A DNA stretch of 64,000 bases from Flavobacterium sinopsychrotolerans (GTDB lineage Bacteria; Bacteroidota; Bacteroidia; Flavobacteriales; Flavobacteriaceae), in NCBI RefSeq assembly GCF_900110375.1, contig NZ_FODN01000001.1, forward strand, positions 62,001 to 126,000, read 5' to 3'. The notes below the pieces were generated by a model. The model was not told the origin of the DNA. It did not search any database and saw only the letters and a program-made list of their open reading frames with translations. Numbering within the stretch: the first letter of the stretch is position 1; each line of letters begins with the position of its first letter. Position numbers and translations under genes: made by a program. Shown here in pieces: positions 1 to 8,434 of the stretch.

Positions 1-1026
1 AGAAAAGGAAATCACGGATGCTTTTGCATTTTCTTTGCATGAATAATAAAGTTGGCTGTCATCTACCATTCTTTCAAATGCTTCTTGAAGTGCTTCAAAA
101 TTTTGGTTCTCAATTAACAAACCGTTGTATTCATTTTCTACTAATTCACTTGGTCCTGTTTCACAATCAAAAGAAATAACAGGAATTCCAGAGGATAACG
201 CTTCTAAAATTACCATCGAAAAACCTTCGTATTTACTGGATAGCACTAAAAATTGGGCTTCCCTAATATAACAAAGTGCAGTATCTTTAAAACCTAATAA
301 GTGAATGAACTCGGTCATCTGCAAATATTCAATTTGTTTTTCCAAATGCTCTTTCTCTTCCCCTTCACCCAAAATCACTAAATGAATTTCTCTGTTGGGC
401 AAATTTGATTTACTATAGGTCTCAATTAGTTTGTCAAATTGTTTCAGCTTCACTAATCGTCCAACAGTAATACAATATTTAAAGGAAAGTTTAGAATCGA
501 CACACTCCATTTCAATCGCTTTTACAGAAATTGAATTAGGAATTACAACAGCTTTTTCATAATGATAATTCGCCTTTATTTTTTCGTTTAATGCATTTGA
601 TACAGCGATAATCTTATAGGCTTTATTCAACATTTGTTGGCCAATCCAATTTACAGGAGTCAGATAAGCGTCTAATTTACTGCTGTGAATCGTATAAATA
701 AATTTGAAACCTACATACATATAATGGATAAATAGCAGCTCCATCCAAGGATTAATTCGATAGCGAAAATCAATTATATAATCGAATTGATTTATTTTTA
801 AATGCTGTTTTAGTTTGAAATATTTTTTGAATTTAGAATAATGGCCTAAATTAATTAAAGTCCCGTGATACGGGTATTCAATTTTATCTTCTAAAACAAT
901 CAGGTGAACGTCACAATTCGAGTGATGAAGCAACTCTGAAACATTGCTAAATATACGCTCTAATCCGCCATTGGCCAATTTATATCCCACGAGAGCTATT
1001 TTAGTCCTTTTGCCTTGCTTTGCCAC
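1..1026 (-). CDS. Glycosyltransferase family 4 (group 1), 3' end outside the window
   Basis: The minus-strand reading frame is open from 1026 to the left edge, so the C-terminus is missing. It reads about 340 residues of a GT-B fold enzyme: an N-terminal acceptor domain (KIALVGYKLANGGLERIFSN), then a donor domain with VGRLVKLKQFDKLI, VILGEGEE and the GT4 signature EGFSMVILEALSSGIPVISF (the EX7E nucleotide-sugar-binding motif). No ATG follows the in-frame TAA at about 1056-1058; the GTG at 1026 (VAKQGKRTKIAL) fits the family N-terminus. It probably transfers a sugar from an NDP-sugar to a growing surface polysaccharide at the inner face of the cytoplasmic membrane. It is divergent from the next glycosyltransferase and belongs to the polysaccharide cluster running to 7.6 kb. 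Sugar specificity cannot be read from sequence. Confidence 0.85.
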   Translation of the reverse strand, partial: MAKQGKRTKIALVGYKLANGGLERIFSNVSELLHHSNCDVHLIVLEDKIEYPYHGTLINLGHYSKFKKYFKLKQHLKINQFDYIIDFRYRINPWMELLFIHYMYVGFKFIYTIHSSKLDAYLTPVNWIGQQMLNKAYKIIAVSNALNEKIKANYHYEKAVVIPNSISVKAIEMECVDSKLSFKYCITVGRLVKLKQFDKLIETYSKSNLPNREIHLVILGEGEEKEHLEKQIEYLQMTEFIHLLGFKDTALCYIREAQFLVLSSKYEGFSMVILEALSSGIPVISFDCETGPSELVENEYNGLLIENQNFEALQEAFERMVDDSQLYYSCKENAKASVISFS

Positions 1027-1075
1027 TACTGAAGTATTATTTTCGTAACAAATATAAAACTCTTATCTCAAATTC

Positions 1076-1972
1076 ATGCGCAACAGTCCGTTAGTTACCG
1101 TTATTTGTTTGTGTTATAATCATACTAATTTTGTGATAGAGGCATTGGAATCGGTATTAAATCAAACCTATTCCAATGTAGAGCTCCTTATTGCAGACGA
1201 TTTCAGTACGGATAATTCGGTAAAAGTGATTGAAAAATGGCTAAAACAACATCCTGAAATTCCGTTTTTAGTGAATAAAAAAAATCAGGGCAATACCAAA
1301 ACCTTTAATAAATGTTTAAAATTAGCTAAGGGTGAGTATATTATTGATTTAGCTGCCGATGATGTTTTAAAATTAGATTGTATTGCGAAACAACTAAAAG
1401 GTTTTAAAGAAACTTCTCATAAAAATGTAGGTTTTATTTATGGAAATGCCGAGTTAATAAGTGAAGACGGCAGTTTCATCAACGATTATTTTAAAACCGA
1501 TACCAATCGAAAAAGAATACAATCACAGCCCACAGGCGACATTTATATCGGCTTACTAAATGGCAACAATAATCTTTGCTCTATCAGTTCTTTAGTCAAA
1601 AGAGAAGTTTTTGAAACGCTAAACGGTTACGACGAAAACCTGGCTTACGAAGATTATGATTTCTGGATTCGAGCAGCACGAATTTATAATTTTGATTACA
1701 TTGATGAAATATTGATTCAAAAAAGAGTGCTACCTAATTCAATGTACACTTTGCTAACCAAGAAAAACAACAAAAGAACCCGTCGATTTAATTTTTCTAC
1801 TTACTTAATTTTGAACAAAGCTTTTATTCTAAATCGCACAAAAGAAGAATTTACAGCGATGTTGAAAAGAATTCATTATGAAATGACAATTGCTTATAAA
1901 ACAAGGGATTTTCGTTTGTTAATGAAATATATTTTTTTAGAGTTAAAAGTTAGATCGAAAACAAAAAAGTAA
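1076..1972 (+). CDS. Glycosyltransferase family 2
   Basis: 298-residue GT-A enzyme. The N-terminus VTVICLCYNHTNFVIEALES is the classic start of family 2, followed by LLIADDFSTDNS (uridine-binding Asp pair, residues 41-42) and DLAADD (residues 91-96, the DXD-equivalent metal/nucleotide site). The middle has CSISSLVKREVFETLNGYDENLAYEDYDFW, the usual acceptor-side E-D-Y-D segment. The C-terminal 80 residues are basic and may contact the membrane. The ATG at 1076 is the only sensible start. It is the only plus-strand gene of the polysaccharide cluster and points towards the convergent acyltransferase. Substrate unknown. Confidence 0.88.
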   Translation: MRNSPLVTVICLCYNHTNFVIEALESVLNQTYSNVELLIADDFSTDNSVKVIEKWLKQHPEIPFLVNKKNQGNTKTFNKCLKLAKGEYIIDLAADDVLKLDCIAKQLKGFKETSHKNVGFIYGNAELISEDGSFINDYFKTDTNRKRIQSQPTGDIYIGLLNGNNNLCSISSLVKREVFETLNGYDENLAYEDYDFWIRAARIYNFDYIDEILIQKRVLPNSMYTLLTKKNNKRTRRFNFSTYLILNKAFILNRTKEEFTAMLKRIHYEMTIAYKTRDFRLLMKYIFLELKVRSKTKK

Positions 1973-2030
1973 ACGTTTCTTATTCGCTTATCTTGATTCT
2001 GTAGTTAGTTTAATCACTTTCGATAAAAAT

Positions 2031-3083
2031 TTAAATTCTTCTAAAATAACTATTCAACGGCTTTTCTACATAAAAATAAAGTGCGATCGCAATTATATTT
2101 AAAGATAGAAAAATGAAAAAATAATTCGTAGAAATTGTATTTAAAAAAGTTCTAAAAAACCCAATGTGAATCAGATAAAAAACATAAGAACTTTTGCCCA
2201 ACAAGATAAAAAAATCACTGCCTAATACTTTCGAAAATGCCGTCTTTTCCTTAATCAGTCCGTAAAAAAGAGGCATTATTCCAAAAACAGGAAGTAGTAC
2301 ACTATTAATTATACTTTTTTGAATAAAAAGCAGCTCGGAATCAGGATGATTCTCCAAAATCGACAAAAAATAAATGGAAAATAGAATTCCCAAAACACCT
2401 ACAACCGTAAAAAAATTAAAGTTATAATTTGAATTCTTTTTTAAAAGTAGTCCTAATGCTACACCTACAAAAAATTCAAATATCCGACCAAAGAAAGTAT
2501 ATCCTAACATAAAATTTATGTTATTCATAAAACCATAAAAGGCAAAATTTTCAAAGATTTCAACTAATAAAGTACCCAATAAAATAAAGCAGAATGGAAT
2601 CACAACTACCATCCATTTGCATTTTTTTATACCTATAAAAAACAAGGGCGCTAGAAAATAAAAGGATTCTTCTACTGTTAATGTCCATCCTTGAGCAATT
2701 CCGCTAAATTTTAAATCATCAAAAAAACCTCTTAAGAACGTAATGTTCAAAAAATAATTTCCTAAACCGCCATAACTTTTAAAAAAATAATACCCTAAAA
2801 TAAATGTCAATGAAGTCAAAATAAAATACATAGGGTATATTCGAGCCAACCGCTTTTGTAAATACGATTTGAAATCAAAATCAACACTGTCATAATACCG
2901 ATGTGTAATTAAAAATCCGCTCAACACAAAAAACAAAGTCACTCCAACGTGAAAACCATCAAAGAAATAATGCACACTAGCACCAAATACCTCTGCTTTA
3001 AAAGGATTAAAATGATGTAGGTAAACCATATAAGCTGCAAGAACCCGGATTCCTGTCAATGCCGGAAAATTGACTTGTCTCAT
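2031..3083 (-). CDS. Acyltransferase 3 family (OafA/YrhL-like) membrane protein
   Basis: 350 residues, predominantly hydrophobic, with about ten membrane segments. It begins FPALTGIRVLAAYMVYLHHF, the family hallmark, with the conserved His pair at residues 23-24, and contains FFVLSGFLITHRYY and GWTLTVEESFYFLAPL, both typical of acyltransferase-3 proteins. These enzymes move acetyl or other acyl groups onto surface polysaccharides or peptidoglycan. Its ATG overlaps the end of the preceding flippase gene by 4 bp (3080-3083), so it is the last gene of the overlapping minus-strand operon. It is likely an O-acetylase of the polysaccharide built by this cluster (inference). Confidence 0.9.
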   Translation of the reverse strand: MRQVNFPALTGIRVLAAYMVYLHHFNPFKAEVFGASVHYFFDGFHVGVTLFFVLSGFLITHRYYDSVDFDFKSYLQKRLARIYPMYFILTSLTFILGYYFFKSYGGLGNYFLNITFLRGFFDDLKFSGIAQGWTLTVEESFYFLAPLFFIGIKKCKWMVVVIPFCFILLGTLLVEIFENFAFYGFMNNINFMLGYTFFGRIFEFFVGVALGLLLKKNSNYNFNFFTVVGVLGILFSIYFLSILENHPDSELLFIQKSIINSVLLPVFGIMPLFYGLIKEKTAFSKVLGSDFFILLGKSSYVFYLIHIGFFRTFLNTISTNYFFIFLSLNIIAIALYFYVEKPLNSYFRRI

Positions 3084-4567
3084 TTCTTCAATTTATTTCT
3101 AAACTTTAGTACATATTCTTTGATATTAATTCTTTTATTAAATTCTATATAAGAGAAACAAATAGACATCAAACACAAAATTAACAGAATCCAATACGCA
3201 TTTGGGTAATCAATAAAAAGAACGGTTATTGCTGCCAAGCTTCCTAAAACTGTCGATTTCACTATAATTCCTAACGTATTTTTCCGAAAATTAAATTGGA
3301 ATTTATTTTTGACCACATTATAGACGTAGACGCCGTAAACCGCGTAATTAAATAACATTGCTAAACCAATTCCGACTAAACCTAGATATTCATACAACAG
3401 AATAGTAAAAATGATATTCATCGCATCCCCTAAAAGTTCTTGTTTAAAATAAAGTTTTTTTTCTCCCTTAGCTAAAATTATGAAAGCGAGCGGCCAAATA
3501 ATTGCTTTAACAATTATTGCTAATAAGGCGAATTTTAGAATTAAAACCACATCAAGAAAATCCTTTGAATAGAGCAGTCTGATAACAATTGGTGCTAAAA
3601 AATAGAATCCTAAAATTAATGGTGTAATTAATAATAATGCAACTTCAATTTGATCATTTACCATTTCTTTTACTTGCGAATTCTCTTTTTGTACGATTGT
3701 CAGCCTCGGATAAAAATCAGTGGACATGGCGCTAAAAATCATTCCAACATAAGTAATTAACAACGTAGAAGCTACTACATACAACCCTAAAATTGACACT
3801 GAAGTATTCTGAAAATTAAAATACAACTTCAGCAAATATGACATGATTTGCCCAAAAATTACATTAATAGAAAGTAAAAAACCCAATTGAATCATTTCTA
3901 TTCCACACGAAATAGTTTCTTTTACACTGACTTGAACAGGAATTATTTCAATCTTTCTTGAAAAGAACCAATTGACTAAATAATTCAAAACAGCTATCAA
4001 AACCAAGACGGGAACAATTCCATCCATTCTAAAAAAGTAATAAATAGGAATGGTAATGCACGTTGCTAAAACAGCATAAATAACCGTTGAAACAGCAATT
4101 GCCTTCATCGAACGAGTACCTTGTAAAACCGCCATTTTACTGACTGCTAAACTTGAAAAAATAAAATTGATGGATAAGATGAAAAACCAATTTATATAAT
4201 TGACGGAGCCAAAAGTCCAAATACTTAATGGTTTTGCAAGTAAAAAAGTTAGTAAAACACCTAAAATTCCAGTCACAATAGACCATCTTTGGAGGACTAC
4301 AATTGATTTTGAAAATTGTTCTTGATCTTTTTCAGAATGTGCTAAAGCTACCATTCGCACACCACTAATGTTAATCCCAAATCCCGTTACAGAGGTAATA
4401 ATAGAAAGCGTGCTTTGCAAAAGCCCTACAATTCCGACTCCTGTTGTACCTAAAAATAAAGCGACAAATTTAGAACTAAGCAATCCCACAAGAATTCTCA
4501 ATACTTGCGAAAAGCCAAAAACTCCCGTTGCTTTTAAAATTGTTTTATGTGATTGATTTGCCTCTAT
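3080..4567 (-). CDS. wzx: Polysaccharide flippase, Wzx/MATE-like (MOP superfamily)
   Basis: Multi-helix membrane protein, about 12-14 segments, that would flip undecaprenyl-linked repeat units across the inner membrane. Family signature near the N-terminus: ATGVFGFSQVLRILVGLL then SKFVALFLGTTGVGIVGLLQ. The first canonical start codon is a TTG at 4501, but that would delete the conserved TGVFGFSQV half of helix 1. Reading on upstream the frame stays open to the TAA at 4580 (the stop of the preceding gene) and shows I-E-A-N-Q-S-H-K-T-I-L-K-A-T-G; the codon where a Met is expected is ATA (4567-4565). I annotate from there (495 residues). Alternatives: a TTG start at 4501 (473 residues) or a sequencing error or mutation of ATG. 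It is cotranscribed with the upstream glycosyltransferase and overlaps the downstream acyltransferase by 4 bp. Confidence 0.85.
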   Translation of the reverse strand: MEANQSHKTILKATGVFGFSQVLRILVGLLSSKFVALFLGTTGVGIVGLLQSTLSIITSVTGFGINISGVRMVALAHSEKDQEQFSKSIVVLQRWSIVTGILGVLLTFLLAKPLSIWTFGSVNYINWFFILSINFIFSSLAVSKMAVLQGTRSMKAIAVSTVIYAVLATCITIPIYYFFRMDGIVPVLVLIAVLNYLVNWFFSRKIEIIPVQVSVKETISCGIEMIQLGFLLSINVIFGQIMSYLLKLYFNFQNTSVSILGLYVVASTLLITYVGMIFSAMSTDFYPRLTIVQKENSQVKEMVNDQIEVALLLITPLILGFYFLAPIVIRLLYSKDFLDVVLILKFALLAIIVKAIIWPLAFIILAKGEKKLYFKQELLGDAMNIIFTILLYEYLGLVGIGLAMLFNYAVYGVYVYNVVKNKFQFNFRKNTLGIIVKSTVLGSLAAITVLFIDYPNAYWILLILCLMSICFSYIEFNKRINIKEYVLKFRNKLKK

Positions 4568-4579
4568 TCCTATTGTATT

Positions 4580-5584
4580 TTAAATATTACAACCAATGTT
4601 CTGGAATTGGTTCTTGAAAAGAAAAACCCATTTTTCCCAATCTTCTGTTGTGGCTTTTGGATTGTTTTCGTCGAATAAAATCGCATTGATTTTTGATACA
4701 TTAATATCGTTTGGAAAATTATCCATAACATCGAATTTATTAGAAAACCATGCCTCATTTAAAATTTTATTGAAAGTAAAAATATCAAATTCACCTGCAT
4801 CAAAATTTTTATTTGTTGCCGAAGATAAAAACCCTGTTGCAACAAATTCTTCATTCGTTCGCGCAAATTGAATCTTAGGATTTCTATACCAAAATTTAAC
4901 AGCATTTTTCAATTGCAAATTTTCATCCACTTGATTGTTGTGAGTACCCCACAAACTCAAAAAATAATTTTTATTAAAAATAGCGCCCGCTACACCATAA
5001 ATTGAATAGTAATGTAATGCTTTCTCTTTCGAATATAATTTTAAAAACCCCATTGTTTTTCTAATATTAAATCGGGTCATACCAAAAATAAGCCTATGCA
5101 AAAATGGATTTTTGGTAAAAACATTCGGATTAAAAATTGTTACACTACCCTTATTTTTTATTGTGGTTCCATGAATCAATTTTGGATTATTGAGCCAAAA
5201 TAATTTTAGGGAAAACACATTCTCCTCAATTAAAAATTTTTGTGTTTCTTCAAAATTAATTTTTCTGGTAAACCAAATATCGTCTTCTAATAACAAAAAA
5301 TAATCGGTTGCTTGTTTTGCTGTATTTAGCCATAAAGCAATTGGAATTTTCGTGTTTTCTAAATCTTGATTATTTTCAATGCTATTGGATTTTTCATCAT
5401 AAGATTCTGATTTAAATATTTCAATTTTCGGAAATTTCAATTTAATTTTTTCTAAATAGCGAGAAGGTGTACCGTCGTCTAAAACTTTAATAGAAATAGT
5501 TGTATCCAGCACATTTGCATAAATGCTTTGAAGGCATCGATCTAAATAATACGGCCGATTAAATGATTTTATTAAAACATCCAT
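4580..5584 (-). CDS. Glycosyltransferase, GT2-like
   Basis: 334 residues. It begins MDVLIKSFNRPYYLDRCLQS, followed by SIKVLDDGTP and DYFLLLEDDIWF (residues 95-104; the E-D-D would coordinate metal and nucleotide), which are the GT-A features visible. The remainder is divergent, so the family assignment rests on the first 110 residues. The start overlaps the end of the aminotransferase gene by 13 bp, and the stop lies 12 nt before the proposed wzx start in the same frame, which suggests translational coupling. It probably adds one sugar of the repeat unit; donor and acceptor are unknown. Confidence 0.75.
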   Translation of the reverse strand: MDVLIKSFNRPYYLDRCLQSIYANVLDTTISIKVLDDGTPSRYLEKIKLKFPKIEIFKSESYDEKSNSIENNQDLENTKIPIALWLNTAKQATDYFLLLEDDIWFTRKINFEETQKFLIEENVFSLKLFWLNNPKLIHGTTIKNKGSVTIFNPNVFTKNPFLHRLIFGMTRFNIRKTMGFLKLYSKEKALHYYSIYGVAGAIFNKNYFLSLWGTHNNQVDENLQLKNAVKFWYRNPKIQFARTNEEFVATGFLSSATNKNFDAGEFDIFTFNKILNEAWFSNKFDVMDNFPNDINVSKINAILFDENNPKATTEDWEKWVFLFKNQFQNIGCNI

Positions 5585-6696
5585 TGGTTAACTATTTTAA
5601 CTACAAATCCCACTTCATCATCTGTCAAAACTGGACTTATGGGCAAACTCAATACTTCATCATGAATTTTTTCAGTAATTGGAAACGACAAATGATTCCA
5701 TCCCGAAGTTTCGGGAGATAATGCTTTTTGATTATGCGGCGGAACCGGATAATGTATGACCGTTTGAATCCCATTTTGCTGTAAATATTCTTGAAACTGC
5801 GTTCTATTCTGCGTTCGAATGACAAACAAATGAAAAACATGATTATTTGACAAATCCCAAAATGGGAGCGTTATTTTCTCGTTTTTAATTTCGGACAAAT
5901 ACCGTTTGGCAATTGTTCTTCGCTTTTCATTTTCAGCATCTAAAAACGGTAATTTCACGTTCAGAAAAGCTGCTTGCAGTTCGTCTAATCTTGAATTTAC
6001 ACCAATATAATCATTGTAATATTTGGTTTCCGAACCATAATTCCGAAGCGATTGAATCACTTTGGCTAATTCCAAATCATTTGTGGTAACCGCACCGGCA
6101 TCACCTAATGTTCCTAAATTTTTTCCCGGATAAAAACTATAGGCTTGGGTTTTTGGTTCTAGGTTCCGGGTGTTAGAACTTTCTTCTTCAAAGGAAGCGC
6201 CGTGAGCCTGAGCCGCATCTTCAACAACCAGTAAATCATTTGCAACAGCAATTTTATGTATTGCATCCATTTCTGCCAGTTGTCCATAAAGATGAACTAC
6301 CAGAATCGCTTTGGTTTTTGAAGTAATTTTTTCTACAATTAAATCGGGGTTAATGTTGTAGGTTTCCAACTTTGGCTCGACCAAAACAGGAATTAAATCT
6401 GCTTGTAAAATAGCCAGAATACTTGCAATATAAGTATTAGCAGGAACAATAACTTCATCGCCTTTTTGCAATTTCCCTAACTGAATATAACCTTTGAAAA
6501 TCAAAACTAAAGCGTCAAAACCATTTCCAACACCTACACAATATTCAGTGCCGCAATAGTTTGCAAAACTGGTTTCGAATTCCTTGACTTCATTTCCTAA
6601 AACATACCAACCATTATCTAAAACCAATTTCAATTTTTCTTGAAAAGCAGTTTCATACGGTTCGTTTATCTTTTTTAAATCAAGAAATGATATCAT
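5572..6696 (-). CDS. DegT/DnrJ/EryC1/StrS sugar aminotransferase (FdtB-like)
   Basis: 374-residue PLP-dependent fold-type I enzyme that aminates a keto-sugar nucleotide. Visible motifs: GVGNGFDAL, VPANTYIAS, VVHLYGQ, VVEDAAQAHGA (the Asp that binds the PLP ring nitrogen) and YPGKNLGTLGDAG with the Schiff-base Lys at 192. The C-terminal NGIQTVIHYPVPPH is typical of the FdtB/DesV branch, which makes 3-amino-3,6-dideoxyhexoses; the following acyltransferase-like gene fits an N-acylation step. Oddities: residues 327-332 (S-P-E-T-S-G) are encoded by a perfect short palindrome (5701-5716) and look inserted; residues 173-181 cover another small inverted repeat (arms 6156-6161 and 6174-6179). Overlaps its neighbours by 4 and 13 bp. 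Confidence 0.9.
   Translation of the reverse strand: MISFLDLKKINEPYETAFQEKLKLVLDNGWYVLGNEVKEFETSFANYCGTEYCVGVGNGFDALVLIFKGYIQLGKLQKGDEVIVPANTYIASILAILQADLIPVLVEPKLETYNINPDLIVEKITSKTKAILVVHLYGQLAEMDAIHKIAVANDLLVVEDAAQAHGASFEEESSNTRNLEPKTQAYSFYPGKNLGTLGDAGAVTTNDLELAKVIQSLRNYGSETKYYNDYIGVNSRLDELQAAFLNVKLPFLDAENEKRRTIAKRYLSEIKNEKITLPFWDLSNNHVFHLFVIRTQNRTQFQEYLQQNGIQTVIHYPVPPHNQKALSPETSGWNHLSFPITEKIHDEVLSLPISPVLTDDEVGFVVKIVNQWMF
5701..5716. repeat. 16-bp palindrome, copy 1 (inside the aminotransferase gene)
   Basis: TCCCGAAGTTTCGGGA: 7-bp arms and a 2-nt loop. On the coding strand it contributes codons for P-E-T-S-G. The identical 16-mer occurs inside prmC (44978-44993) in the same orientation relative to the gene and gives the same peptide; a 14/16 copy sits upstream of ribD (45991-46006). 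Confidence 0.75.
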
Positions 6697-7643
6697 ATAA
6701 AATTCATTTTATAAAAATCCTGACTGTAAACAGAACATCCTAATTCTTCTTTTTGTTTCAAAAGTCCGGCATGATATCCTTTTTCATTGTCTTCATTAAC
6801 AATTCCCATATCAAAAAAAAGTTTGCCTTCGCTCTTGTATTTTTCTATTAAATTGATAAATAAAAAATCCAATGCGCGTAATTCTTCCCCTTTTTTAGTG
6901 GTAGCTCCATATTGCGATTTCACAACAGTTTCCGTTTCGAAAAGTGTAATACCTGCAATAATAACGTCCTCAAAATACACTGAAAACTGTTTGATATTAT
7001 TCGGAAATTTTTCCTTTAGTTTAGTAATTTCTTGTAAAGTATGTACGGGCGTAGCATTGTATTTCTCCAATAATCTTGGCTCTAAAACCAATCCCCAAAA
7101 CGATTCCAATTGCTGTTCTTGCACCAGTTCTAAATCGAGCTCTTGAATTTTCCTGAAATGCTTTAGCTTACTTTTTGAAATTGTCAAAGGCATGGATAAA
7201 TTGATACCGAGATTCATTTCTTTTTTATCCAAAAATGCTCCTTTTTTCAACATGAAAAAATCCATTTCAGCATTACCTTTTGAAGTGTAAAACATCGGAA
7301 TAGATTTATAAAAGAACGATTGCAGCTCATTTTCTTTAAAAAAGGACAAAATAGAATCCAGAATCTCTTCTACTTTTTCTCCATTTAATTTAGGAGAATA
7401 AACCAATCCGCCATACGTTAAACCTTGATGGGAATAAACGATGTCTCCAACTCTATTTGCCGGCAAAACAGCAATTAGTTTTTCGTCTTCAAAAACCATC
7501 AACGAAAAATCCTCGAATCGATCTCTGTGGTATTCCATAAAATCTCGGTGAAATAAAAAAGTAGCATTTTTGGCCTGACCAATAAAGGCATTCCAATTTG
7601 CATAATCACTTTCCCGATATGGTTTGACAGAATAATTTTTCAC
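6693..7643 (-). CDS. GNAT/FemAB-like acyltransferase of the polysaccharide cluster
   Basis: 316 residues. The N-terminal half has YANWNAFIGQAKNATFLFHR, then LMVFEDEKLIAVLPANRVGD and YSHQGLTYGGLVY, the pattern of FemAB-type peptidyl/acyl transferases (two tandem GNAT folds). The C-terminal half holds FSVYFEDVIIAGITLFETET and LFFDMGIVNEDNEKGYHAGLL. It overlaps the aminotransferase by 4 bp (ATGA) and is the first gene of the operon. Inference: it N-acylates the amino sugar made by the downstream aminotransferase. It could instead transfer an amino acid. No signal peptide or membrane segment is seen. Confidence 0.7.
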   Translation of the reverse strand: MKNYSVKPYRESDYANWNAFIGQAKNATFLFHRDFMEYHRDRFEDFSLMVFEDEKLIAVLPANRVGDIVYSHQGLTYGGLVYSPKLNGEKVEEILDSILSFFKENELQSFFYKSIPMFYTSKGNAEMDFFMLKKGAFLDKKEMNLGINLSMPLTISKSKLKHFRKIQELDLELVQEQQLESFWGLVLEPRLLEKYNATPVHTLQEITKLKEKFPNNIKQFSVYFEDVIIAGITLFETETVVKSQYGATTKKGEELRALDFLFINLIEKYKSEGKLFFDMGIVNEDNEKGYHAGLLKQKEELGCSVYSQDFYKMNFI

Positions 7644-7678
7644 TGTTAAATTTTAGACTCCGTGAAAGTAATCAATTT

Positions 7679-8281
7679 TTATTTATGTTCTAAAGTGGGC
7701 AAATACCATTTGAATTTTACGGCCATTAAACGAACCGATATGATAACAATTGAAGTAGTTAAATATAAAATATCATTATCTAAATTCAGTCTTCGAAGCA
7801 GGAAAAAGACAATTCCACCCAGAATACAAATCGTGGCATAAATTTCTCTTCTGAAAATAACGGGGATTTCGGTACATAAAATATCTCGGATAACACCTCC
7901 AAAACAAGCGGTCATGGTTCCTAAAGCAATACAAATTACAGGATGAAGTCCAATATTGATTCCTTTTTCAAGGCCAATCAATGTAAAAACGCCCAAGCCA
8001 ATCGTGTCAAATAAAAACAAGGAAGTTCGTAATCTGTCGAATTTTTTTCGAAAAAGGATTGCCAAAACAAACCCAATACTGATAACATAAACATATTTCA
8101 AGTCCAGCATCCATCCTACAGGAGTTCGTCCAATCATAATGTCCCGCAGGGTTCCGCCGCCAACCGCAGTTACAAATGCAATGATAAAAACCCCAAAAGG
8201 ATCGAGTTTTTTACTCATGGCCGTCAATGCGCCTGACATGGCAAAAGCCATTGTACCGATGATGTCTAATAAATGAAACAT
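7679..8281 (-). CDS. Trimeric intracellular cation channel (TRIC/UPF0126, YicG-like)
   Basis: 200-residue, seven-helix membrane protein built from two inverted three-helix repeats. The diagnostic glycine-rich kinks are present in both: VGGGTLRDIMIGRTP and FGGVIRDILCTEIP. Prokaryotic TRIC homologues form K+/cation channels. Length and N-terminus (MFHLLDIIGTMAFAMSGALT) are standard. A TATTTTTG box (8306-8299, minus strand) lies about 18 nt upstream of the ATG and probably is its -7 element. Physiological role in this organism is not evident from the neighbours. Confidence 0.9.
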   Translation of the reverse strand: MFHLLDIIGTMAFAMSGALTAMSKKLDPFGVFIIAFVTAVGGGTLRDIMIGRTPVGWMLDLKYVYVISIGFVLAILFRKKFDRLRTSLFLFDTIGLGVFTLIGLEKGINIGLHPVICIALGTMTACFGGVIRDILCTEIPVIFRREIYATICILGGIVFFLLRRLNLDNDILYLTTSIVIISVRLMAVKFKWYLPTLEHK

Positions 8282-8408
8282 TTTGATTGGGATTTTGACA
8301 AAAATAGAGAAAATACACGTAAAAACAGCTAGAAATACCTACAATTAATGAATCAATAACTTCCAAATAAATATTCTAATCGGATTAGAAAACTGGATTT
8401 TCTCTATG

Positions 8409-8416
8409 TATCTTTG
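8409..8416 (+). promoter_or_regulatory. TAnnTTTG -7 promoter box
   Basis: TATCTTTG matches the Bacteroidota sigma-A -7 consensus. It lies 18 nt before the TTG at 8435 and 27 nt before the TTG at 8444 of the RNA methyltransferase gene. No good -33 TTTG is seen at the expected distance. Confidence 0.5.
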
Positions 8417-8434
8417 TTGCTACTAATTAAATAG

